DNA of 64,000 bases from Pontiellaceae bacterium B12227 (GTDB taxonomy: Bacteria; Verrucomicrobiota; Kiritimatiellia; Kiritimatiellales; Pontiellaceae): contig JAROAZ010000015.1 in assembly GCA_029432775.1 (NCBI GenBank), positions 1 to 64,000 on the forward strand. The letters are read 5' to 3'. Below, in pieces: positions 18,893-26,169 of this stretch. The notes under the pieces were generated by a model. The model was not told where the DNA came from. It ran no database searches and worked only from the letters and a program-made list of their open reading frames with translations. A program made the translations under genes and the position numbers. How positions within the stretch are numbered: position 1 is the first letter of the stretch; every line of letters starts with the position of its first letter.

Positions 18893-19444
18893 TTACTTGG
18901 CTTTTTTCTTTGGTACTAGAACTGCGTTAATGAAGCGCCCCTGCAGGCGTGGAATCTGGTCCACGGTGGTGATATCCACGGTGTCCTTGATGACGCGCTG
19001 CATGACTTCCATACCCAGTTCGCGGTGGGCGTTTTCGCGGCCACGGAACATCAGCGAGATTTTGACGCGGTCGCCGTGCTCAATGAACTTGCGGAGGTTG
19101 CGCATTTTGGTTTCGTAGTCGTGGTCGCCCACGTTGACACGGAACTTCACCTCTTTGAGCTTCGTCTGCACCTGATGCTTCTTCTGCTCTTTCTTTTTCT
19201 TTTCCTGGTCATACTTGTATTTGCCGTAGTCCATGATTCTACACACGGGCGGTTTGGCATTGGGAGTAATTTCAACCAGGTCAATTCCGTACTGCTTTGC
19301 ACGGTTCAGGGCTTCGCCTGTTTTCATTATGCCCACCGGTTCCCCGTTGGGATCAATTACACGAATTTCCGGTACGCGGATGCGATGATTGATCCGTACC
19401 TGCGGCTCGCGCTGCTGCCGTCCTCTGAAGTTTGGCTTACTAAT
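18893..19444 (-). CDS. infC: Translation initiation factor IF-3 with ATT start
   Basis: Reading upstream of the first in-frame ATG (19336) in the same frame gives the conserved IF-3 N-terminus, RINHRIRVPEIRVIDPNGEP, so the ATG is internal. The frame reaches an ATT codon at 19442-19444 preceded by GGAGG with a 6-nt spacer. The full protein would have 183 residues, the normal length. AUU is the start used by infC in Escherichia coli, where it lets IF-3 limit its own translation; the same control is inferred here. The ATT overlaps the thrS stop (ATTAG). The usual downstream genes rpmI and rplT are not next to it. Confidence 0.9.
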   Translation of the reverse strand: MSKPNFRGRQQREPQVRINHRIRVPEIRVIDPNGEPVGIMKTGEALNRAKQYGIDLVEITPNAKPPVCRIMDYGKYKYDQEKKKKEQKKHQVQTKLKEVKFRVNVGDHDYETKMRNLRKFIEHGDRVKISLMFRGRENAHRELGMEVMQRVIKDTVDITTVDQIPRLQGRFINAVLVPKKKAK

Positions 19445-21179
19445 CTGAGACCTCCATGTCTACTGTTCTTTTTTCCAGCTCTTCTTTTTTGAGCTGGGCG
19501 ATGAAATCGTCCAGAGAGCATTCGCCCTGCATGCCTTTAAGGCGGTGGCGTACAGCTACCTGTCCGTTTTCCATTTCCTGCTTACCGATAATAAGCATAT
19601 ACGGCACTTTGTCGAGCTGGGCGTTCTTCACTTTTCCGTTCAGTTTGCCCTGCTTTTTATCGATCGAAACGCGGATTTCCGCATCCCGAAGCCTGGAAAG
19701 AATTTCGTCGGCATATTCAAGCTGCTCGTCAGAGAGCGGGAGTACGCGGACCTGTTCCGGTGCAAGCCAGACGGGGAAGCCGCCGGCATAGTGTTCGGTC
19801 AGGATGCCGAAGAAGCGTTCAATGCTGCCAAACAGGGCGCGGTGCACCATGTACGGGCGATGTGCTTCGCCGTCGTCGCCGATATATTTAAGGTCGAAAC
19901 GCTCCGGCAGGTTGAAGTCGAATTGGATGGTCGAAGTCTGCCACTCGCGGCCGATGGCATCTTTTACCTTGAGGTCGATCTTCGGGCCGTAGAATGCGCC
20001 GCCGCCTTCGTCCACTTCGTAGGGGAGTCCTTCTGCCTTAATCGCGGCTTCGAGCGATTTGATGGCTGTATCCCAGCGGGCTTCTTCGCCGACCGCTTTT
20101 TCGGGGCGGGTGGAGAGATAGGCTTTCACTTCGGTAAAGCCGAAGGTTTTCCAGATAAAGTTGCAGAAGCGGATGACCTCTTTTACTTCGTCTTCAATCT
20201 GCTCAACCGTACAGAAAATGTGCGCGTCGTCCTGGGTGAATCCACGAACGCGGAACAGACCGTGCAGGGTGCCGGCTTTTTCGTAGCGGTAAACCGTGCC
20301 GAGTTCGGCCCAGCGGAGCGGAAGCTCGCGGTAGGAGCGCAGACCGGATTTATAGATTTCCACATGGAACGGACAGTTCATCGGCTTGGCGAAATATTCC
20401 TGGCCGTCCACATCCATGGCGGCAAACATGCCTTCGCGGTAGAAGTCCAGGTGGCCTGAGGTTTCCCAGAGGTTGGCTTTGCCGACGTGCGGGGTGTAGA
20501 CAATGTCGTACCCGTTTTTAAAGTGTTCTTTTTTCCAGAAATCTTCGATCAGCGAGCGGATGCGGCCGCCTTTCGGGTGCCAGTTTACCAGACCGGGGCC
20601 GACGTTCTCGGAAATGGAGAAGAGGTCCAGCTCTTTGGCCAGTTTACGGTGGTCGCGCTTCTGAGCTTCTTCAATCTGTTTGAGGTAGAGGCGAAGCTGT
20701 TTGGGATTGGTGAAGGCCGTACCATACAGGCGCTGCAGCATCGGGTTGGTCTCTTTGCCGCGGTAGTAGGAGCCCGCAATGTTCATAATTTTGAACGCGC
20801 GGAGTTTACCGGTGCTTTCCACGTGCGGGCCGGCACACAGATCCATGAACTCGCCGCAGGTGTAGAAGGTGATGTCTTCGCCTTCCGGGATATCGGCCAG
20901 ACGCTCCAGTTTATATTTCTGGTCTTTCAGCAGTTCTTTGGCTTCATCGCGGGAAACCGTTTCGCATTCAAACGGAAGGTCTTCAGCAACGATTTTTTTC
21001 ATTTCGGCTTCGATGCGCTCGAAGTCTTCCGGCGTAATGCGGGCCTCGAGGTCAAAGTCATAATAGAAGCCATCTTCGGTTGAAGGGCCGATGTCGAGCT
21101 GTACATTTTCAAATAGTCGGCAAACCGCAGCTGCCATAACGTGCGCCGTTGAGTGGCGCAAACGATCTAAATCATTCAT
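19440..21179 (-). CDS. thrS: Threonyl-tRNA synthetase, short form without TGS domain
   Basis: With the start at 21179 the protein has 579 residues. It begins directly at the second editing domain (LRHSTAHVMAAAV, the HxxxH zinc-like editing motif, and YYDFDL). Class II catalytic motifs follow: MNCPFHVEIYKSGLRSYRELPLR, the FRVRGFTQDDAHIFC signature, and the anticodon-binding domain at the end. The N-terminal TGS (N1) domain of about 60 residues found in most bacterial enzymes is missing. In-frame ATGs at 21191 and 21179 compete; GAGG sits directly before the first, so the second has better spacing. It is translationally linked to infC. Confidence 0.93.
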   Translation of the reverse strand: MNDLDRLRHSTAHVMAAAVCRLFENVQLDIGPSTEDGFYYDFDLEARITPEDFERIEAEMKKIVAEDLPFECETVSRDEAKELLKDQKYKLERLADIPEGEDITFYTCGEFMDLCAGPHVESTGKLRAFKIMNIAGSYYRGKETNPMLQRLYGTAFTNPKQLRLYLKQIEEAQKRDHRKLAKELDLFSISENVGPGLVNWHPKGGRIRSLIEDFWKKEHFKNGYDIVYTPHVGKANLWETSGHLDFYREGMFAAMDVDGQEYFAKPMNCPFHVEIYKSGLRSYRELPLRWAELGTVYRYEKAGTLHGLFRVRGFTQDDAHIFCTVEQIEDEVKEVIRFCNFIWKTFGFTEVKAYLSTRPEKAVGEEARWDTAIKSLEAAIKAEGLPYEVDEGGGAFYGPKIDLKVKDAIGREWQTSTIQFDFNLPERFDLKYIGDDGEAHRPYMVHRALFGSIERFFGILTEHYAGGFPVWLAPEQVRVLPLSDEQLEYADEILSRLRDAEIRVSIDKKQGKLNGKVKNAQLDKVPYMLIIGKQEMENGQVAVRHRLKGMQGECSLDDFIAQLKKEELEKRTVDMEVSD

Positions 21180-21415
21180 TTCGTATTTCATCCTCGTAGA
21201 AAGAATCTTCCGTAAAAAGAGCACGAATATAGGGAGTTGCCCCAAGGGTGTCAATTGGCGGGGGGATTAAATAAACGTTAGTATTTCCAGTGAAACCAAC
21301 CCGTTTCAGGGCTGGCGCAGTTGTGATGCGTATGCCGCTTCTCCATCGTTGCTTTAAATGGGATTGTGAAAAGAGCGGGATCGCTTTAGAGTGTTCGCCA
21401 TAAGGAGTTAAATGG

Positions 21416-21964
21416 ATGTTTAGATCTCTTGTGTTATTAAGTGTTTTACTGGTCTTTGGCTGTGCTTCCGTGCAGGAGGGCGCTTATGAACCGTATAAAT
21501 CCCGCGAGAAAAAGGCGTTTGCCCGTGCCGACCGGTCGGTTGAGATTATCGATGTGCAGACCAATTTCTATGCCTATGTCGAAACCGAGGTGGCATGGGC
21601 CGGCCTCATTGAAGATATCCAGTTCAAGGAAACGGAGCGTACCATTCAGGTGGCTTTCAGCATTGAACATCGGGCATTCGATTGGCTGGATCATGGAGGC
21701 GCAATGCCCTATCAGTTGTCCGCTGAGGGGCAGGGGAGCTTCAGGGCGGGCTGGACGGTGGATAAGCCCGCCCGTATCAGCCATCTTAAAACACTGGCCA
21801 AGCCCGGCTATATGATTGTCATCTACGGTAAGCCTTATCGCATGGAAGGTGGGGTGATTCAGCTTGCCGCAACGGCTGTTCGACCGATTAAGAACACTCA
21901 ATTCGCGGCTGGAGTTCCAATGTCTGGAAAGATTTCGGACGCTGAGCAGGAAGAGCAGGACTAG
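21416..21964 (+). CDS. Slp-like outer-membrane lipoprotein, tentative
   Basis: The 182-residue product has a lipoprotein signal peptide with a clear lipobox (LLVFGC, Cys at about 16), after an AAGGAG ribosome site. The mature part is beta-rich (VEIIDVQTNFYAYVETEVAWAGLIEDIQF, then GKPYRMEGGVIQL) and ends in an acidic tail. The pattern of an N-terminal lipobox and a W-x-G-x-I segment recalls the Slp family of starvation lipoproteins, but this is weak. The stop overlaps that of the convergent DUF481 gene by 4 bp. A dispersed palindrome (21915-21929, PMSGK) lies near the 3' end. Confidence 0.6.
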   Translation: MFRSLVLLSVLLVFGCASVQEGAYEPYKSREKKAFARADRSVEIIDVQTNFYAYVETEVAWAGLIEDIQFKETERTIQVAFSIEHRAFDWLDHGGAMPYQLSAEGQGSFRAGWTVDKPARISHLKTLAKPGYMIVIYGKPYRMEGGVIQLAATAVRPIKNTQFAAGVPMSGKISDAEQEEQD

Positions 21965-22986
21965 AACTTGTAGAGCAGGCTGGTAAGCAGGGCTTTATCA
22001 TAATAGCCCTTATCGTCGTAGAAAACTTCCGTGTCGCGGTCAAGACGGTATTCCAGACGAACAAACAGGTCGCGAACCAGCTTGTTTTCAACGCCGGCCG
22101 AGAAGATGAAGTGGTAATTCTCCAAATCACCGAGATGGGTATATTTCTGAGTAAGCGCCAGCGTGTTAATGATGTCCCACCGGAAACTTTCATCAAAAAT
22201 AAACTTCGGCTCAGAAACGGATGTGGTGGTGGTGCGCGTACGGTCGAGACGCTCATACGAGTGGTATCCACCGCCGGCGGAAGTGGAAAGTTTCAATTTT
22301 GAATCTTTCCCGAACCATTTAATCCCCAGCTCCGCGGTTTGCAGATATTCATTCTCAATCCGGCGGTTATAGTCGCGCTGATAGAGCGTTTTTGCCGAAG
22401 CAAACAGATTGTCATTCCGGAAAGAGTGTTTGTAGTTCTGCGTCACGTTGAAGAAGTCGTCGCGAATGCGGTATTCGTCTTCGCTGTAACGGTAGGTCCA
22501 GGCCCAGCGGAGGTTATTGCGTTCGCCCTTCCAGTTCACATTGCCGTACACTTTGTAGGTTTCGTACTCTTCATCCTTGTAAACACCGTTCTGGTTTGAA
22601 CTCGTTTTTTCCCGCATGGCAATTGCGAGTCCCGCCTGACCGGACCAAGCACTCTTTTTCGGGGGCGCCTTTTTATTTGCCGCCTTTGGTGGTTTTTTGG
22701 CTGCCACCTTTGGAAGATTTCCGGAGGTTCCCTCGGCCTTCGGGATGGCCTCGGCCGGCACGGAAATTTCGCCAAGCTGTTCAGTCGAAATGCGGATTTC
22801 AGAAATATCGCGTGGGCTCAGACTGATGGAGCCGAAGGCTGCCGATTTGAAAAAGATGTGTTCCGGGGACTGTTTCAGGATTTTCCCGCTCAGTGTATCG
22901 CCGTTTTTCAGCACAATCGTGTCCTGAGCAATGCCGGATACAGCTGCAAAGAAGAGGAGTGTAAGGATGGAAAACAGTTTTTTCAT
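21961..22986 (-). CDS. DUF481 outer-membrane beta-barrel protein
   Basis: The 341-residue protein has a signal peptide (MKKLFSILTLLFFAAVSGIAQ), a small N-terminal domain DTIVLKNGDTLSGKIL typical of DUF481 proteins, an Ala/Lys/Pro-rich linker (about 85-110), and a barrel of alternating strands ending in LLYKF. DUF481 proteins are predicted outer-membrane porin-like barrels of unknown role, some induced by salt. Confidence 0.8.
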   Translation of the reverse strand: MKKLFSILTLLFFAAVSGIAQDTIVLKNGDTLSGKILKQSPEHIFFKSAAFGSISLSPRDISEIRISTEQLGEISVPAEAIPKAEGTSGNLPKVAAKKPPKAANKKAPPKKSAWSGQAGLAIAMREKTSSNQNGVYKDEEYETYKVYGNVNWKGERNNLRWAWTYRYSEDEYRIRDDFFNVTQNYKHSFRNDNLFASAKTLYQRDYNRRIENEYLQTAELGIKWFGKDSKLKLSTSAGGGYHSYERLDRTRTTTTSVSEPKFIFDESFRWDIINTLALTQKYTHLGDLENYHFIFSAGVENKLVRDLFVRLEYRLDRDTEVFYDDKGYYDKALLTSLLYKF

Positions 22987-23230
22987 ATCTGATTTTTTAA
23001 AAGCCGTTTTGTAATAAGTCGGGCAAGCTATCCGTTTGCTTTCAGAGGGTCAATCCCATCAAACCGAAAAAGCCTTTCGAAGTGAACGAAATGCGGGCCT
23101 GATTTTGGACGAAATCAGTGATGCAGTTGGGTATCTGTAAATTAGGGACGTCATACAGGGAAGGATTCAGCCGCTTTGTGGATGTGGCGAATCAGGCCCT
23201 GAAGTCGGGGCAGTTGAAAACCGTGGTCAC
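22987..23230. other. Intergenic gap without recognised gene
   Basis: No coding frame is convincing. A 7-bp stem with 6-nt loop (CTGATTT/AAATCAG, 23099-23118) is the only visible structure; it lacks a T-run. Confidence 0.4.
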
Positions 23231-23257
23231 AAAAACGCCCGCTACACAATAGCGGGC
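23231..23257 (-). terminator. Intrinsic terminator after lpd
   Basis: Perfect 8-bp stem GCCCGCTA/TAGCGGGC with a 5-nt loop; five T residues follow on the minus strand. Confidence 0.88.
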
Positions 23258-23260
23258 ATT

Positions 23261-23275
23261 TTCCAACCATTGGAA
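23261..23275. repeat. Dispersed palindrome between lpd stop and its terminator
   Basis: TTCCAACCATTGGAA sits 2 bp after the lpd stop and 3 bp before the terminator stem. Confidence 0.92.
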
Positions 23276-23277
23276 GT

Positions 23278-24666
23278 TTAGCGGGCGGGCGGTGCGTGCA
23301 CGCAGCCTTTGTGCAGGGCATGCGCACATTCCATCCAGATCTCCGCAAAGGTCGGATGGGCATGGACCGTATTGCCCAGCTCTTCTGCTGTGATCTCCTC
23401 GCGGACGGCCACGACCATTTCGCTGATCAGATCCGTTGCGTGCGGTCCGGCGCACTGAGCGCCGATAATGATGTCGCTGCTCCTGTCGGCGATGATTTTT
23501 ACAAAGCCTTCGGTTTCGTTGGCGGCCTGCGCTTTGCCGAGCGGCTTGAAGTGGAATTTGCCGACGTTAACCGAACGGCCGAGCTTTTTGCATTCGTCTT
23601 CGGTCAGGCCGACCAGGGCCACTTCCGGAGAGGTAAAGATAACGCCGGGGATGACGACTTCTTCGATCTTCTCTTCGCCCTTCATAATGTGTTCGCAGGC
23701 ATACATCGCCTGCGAGGTGGCGGCGTGGGCCAGCTGCATGCGTCCGGAAACATCGCCGATGCAGTAGATATTGTCCACATTGGTGCGGCTGAGTTCATCC
23801 ACTTCCACATAGCCGCGTTCATTCACGGCCACACCGGCGGCTTCGATATTCAGTCCGTCGAGCACCGGGCTTCGGCCAATGGATACGAGCAGCATATCGG
23901 CTTCAATGGTTTGGTCGCCGGCTTTGGCCGTAACCTTTTTGTCGGTTGCCGTGATGTCCTGCATGGCATCGCCGGTGAGCAGGGTCATGCCGAGTTCGCT
24001 CTTCATATGTTTTTTAACGACGTTGCGGACGTCTTTGTCGAGCAGCATCAGAATATCGGGCAGCAGTTCAACAATGGTGACTTTCACACCGAGGCCGGCC
24101 GCCATGCAGGCGAGCTCGGACCCAATGTAGCCACCGCCAAGCACCATCAGGGTTTCGGGTAGTTCATCGAGTTCGAGGAAGGCGCGGCTTTCCACAATAC
24201 GTTCGTGTTTCGGAATAAAGCCCGGAACGGTGGAGGTCGAGCCGGTGGCGATGATGATGTTCTTGCCGGTGATGGTTTCGGTGGAGCCGTCGCTCTTCTT
24301 CACCGCAACCGTATTGGCATCGCGGAAGGCGCCGGTGCCTTCAAAAAGGGTGACACCATGGGATTTCAGCAGATAAGCAATGCCGGCCTGTTGGGTTGAA
24401 ATCACGTCGTCTTTACGTTTTTTCATGGCCGGATAGTTGATTTCCGGTTTTCCAACGTTGATGCCAAACGATTCAGCATGCAGGATTTTCTGGTAGACTT
24501 CTGCGCCGGCGATAAGGGTTTTAGTGGGAATACACCCGCAGTTCAGGCAGGTTCCGCCCAGCCATTCGCGTTCGATAATGGCGGTTTTTGCGCCCAATTG
24601 GGCTGCTTTGATGGCCGCGGGATATCCGCCGGGGCCTGCACCGATTACAATAACGTCAAAATCCAT
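23278..24666 (-). CDS. lpdA: Dihydrolipoyl dehydrogenase
   Basis: The 462-residue protein has the FAD-binding IGAGPGGYPAAIKAAQLG, the redox-active disulfide in GGTCLNCGCIPTK (about 37-49), the NAD loop LGGGYIGSELA, and the C-terminal dimerisation domain with HAHPTFAE (catalytic His-Glu pair). It reoxidises dihydrolipoamide of 2-oxoacid dehydrogenase or glycine cleavage complexes. No E1/E2 genes lie next to it; the gene appears monocistronic. Confidence 0.95.
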   Translation of the reverse strand: MDFDVIVIGAGPGGYPAAIKAAQLGAKTAIIEREWLGGTCLNCGCIPTKTLIAGAEVYQKILHAESFGINVGKPEINYPAMKKRKDDVISTQQAGIAYLLKSHGVTLFEGTGAFRDANTVAVKKSDGSTETITGKNIIIATGSTSTVPGFIPKHERIVESRAFLELDELPETLMVLGGGYIGSELACMAAGLGVKVTIVELLPDILMLLDKDVRNVVKKHMKSELGMTLLTGDAMQDITATDKKVTAKAGDQTIEADMLLVSIGRSPVLDGLNIEAAGVAVNERGYVEVDELSRTNVDNIYCIGDVSGRMQLAHAATSQAMYACEHIMKGEEKIEEVVIPGVIFTSPEVALVGLTEDECKKLGRSVNVGKFHFKPLGKAQAANETEGFVKIIADRSSDIIIGAQCAGPHATDLISEMVVAVREEITAEELGNTVHAHPTFAEIWMECAHALHKGCVHAPPAR

Positions 24667-24736
24667 GATAATTGCTCTCCTTAAATAATGATCGGAGTAT
24701 TGGTATTTTATTAAAGGCGAGTCAACCGAAAGTGAT

Positions 24737-24751
24737 TTCCAATGTTTGGAA
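24737..24751. repeat. Dispersed palindrome, 3' of the phosphatase gene
   Basis: TTCCAATGTTTGGAA lies 16 bp downstream of the alkaline phosphatase stop codon and 70 bp upstream of lpd; no hairpin terminator is seen here. Confidence 0.85.
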
Positions 24752-24767
24752 GAGCACAGGTGACGGG

Positions 24768-26045
24768 TCAGTCAGAAATAAGGCGGTAATAAACCTGATT
24801 GGAGGATGAATTGAGAGGAAGGTTAAATGAAAGCCGTGAGCAGTTTGCTGTGGCTGTGTGAACATTCTCCCAGTTGGTTGATGATAGATCAGAGATCTGC
24901 TGTAAATGATAAACATCGTTACTGTACGCGGTCCAAACGAATTGGATGTTAGTTGCTTGTGTTGTATAAGAAATGAGGTTTTCGGGCACGTGGGCCGAGC
25001 TCTTGAGGAGTCCGTTTATATGCGTGTTATCCTGGGCGTTGGTCGCAAGCGCTGCATTCAGCCCGGTAGCATATACAGGAACCGGTGTGTCGGAGTGTCC
25101 CCGGGTTGTCCACGTAGCCGATGGATAAATGCCTGCTCCGTTGTCGGTCGCAGAGAGGCCGCCGGTCTCATGGTCGGCAGTAACCACCAGCAGGGTGTCG
25201 GTTCGATTGCCCATCCAGTCGACGATGGTTTGCACCGTATTGCCGAATTCGATGGCTTCGTGTACGAGGTTTGTGATGAGGTGGTTGTGACCTGCATCGT
25301 CAATACGGGCACCCTCGACCATCAGAAAAAAACCATCGGGATCATCATTGAGCAGATTGAGTGCCACGGCGGCCATTTCATGAAGATGGGGAAAGTTGCC
25401 GAGACCGCTGTACTCGTAGGGCATGTCGCGCGATCCGAAAAAGCCGGCAAAATGGGTGTTTGATGCTGAGTTGAAGCTGAAAAGTCCGGTCGCATCGGTG
25501 GCTATCGCATAGCCGGAGGATTCGAACAGCTCGTTGGTTATGCCCCAGCCGCCGCCTCCGAATAAAACGTTGGGGCGGGATCCGTGTAAGTAGTCGGATG
25601 CGATATCCGAGTAATGAAATCGGGAAGGTTCATGGGCGCCGAATGCCGCCGGTGTTGCATCTGTGATGTGTGCAGTGCTGATCAGGCCGGTTGACTTTCC
25701 CCGGCTTCGATAATATTCCAGAATGGTTTCGAATGCACAGCCATTGCCGCATATGTCGAATGAAAGGACGTAGTTATTAACTTTCTTTCCCGTAGCGATC
25801 GCTGTGGAAGCCGCTGCGGAATCGGTGATGGATGAGTTTGCCGAATGGGTGGTTATGGTGGATTGGTAGGGAAAGGTTTCGAAAACCAGGTTGGCTCCCA
25901 GGTAGAGTCGCGCCGCCTTAACTTGTTCCGGGCCCATTCCGTCGCCAATGCAGAGAATAATATTCCGAGGATGCCCCCCTATGACATTGGCTGACAGCAG
26001 TAGTAACAGGGAGCAACTTTGAACAATGATTTTCAGGAGCATCAT
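24768..26045 (-). CDS. Secreted alkaline phosphatase, PhoA family
   Basis: The 425-residue protein has a signal peptide, the first metal Asp in CIGDGMGPEQV (about residue 35), and the nucleophile serine in SITDSAAASTAIATGKK (Ser about 76). Later metal ligands are VEGARIDDAGHNH and TADHETGG. It should release phosphate from extracellular phosphomonoesters. The last 70 residues do not belong to the phosphatase fold; they form a beta-rich module (pattern YHLQQISDL...W...YYRL) shared in outline with other secreted proteins of the window. It lies upstream of nothing obviously phosphate-related. The coding sequence has no palindrome copy. Confidence 0.88.
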   Translation of the reverse strand: MMLLKIIVQSCSLLLLLSANVIGGHPRNIILCIGDGMGPEQVKAARLYLGANLVFETFPYQSTITTHSANSSITDSAAASTAIATGKKVNNYVLSFDICGNGCAFETILEYYRSRGKSTGLISTAHITDATPAAFGAHEPSRFHYSDIASDYLHGSRPNVLFGGGGWGITNELFESSGYAIATDATGLFSFNSASNTHFAGFFGSRDMPYEYSGLGNFPHLHEMAAVALNLLNDDPDGFFLMVEGARIDDAGHNHLITNLVHEAIEFGNTVQTIVDWMGNRTDTLLVVTADHETGGLSATDNGAGIYPSATWTTRGHSDTPVPVYATGLNAALATNAQDNTHINGLLKSSAHVPENLISYTTQATNIQFVWTAYSNDVYHLQQISDLSSTNWENVHTATANCSRLSFNLPLNSSSNQVYYRLISD

Positions 26046-26169
26046 GTGGTATCCCCTTTCTCATTGATCGTTTTTACTGCCTGAACTTTTCGGAATGCAA
26101 TGAATAATTAGTACTATTATGAATAACAGATAAATGTTTGCAATATCTTAGGTGATAGGTGGATAAAAT

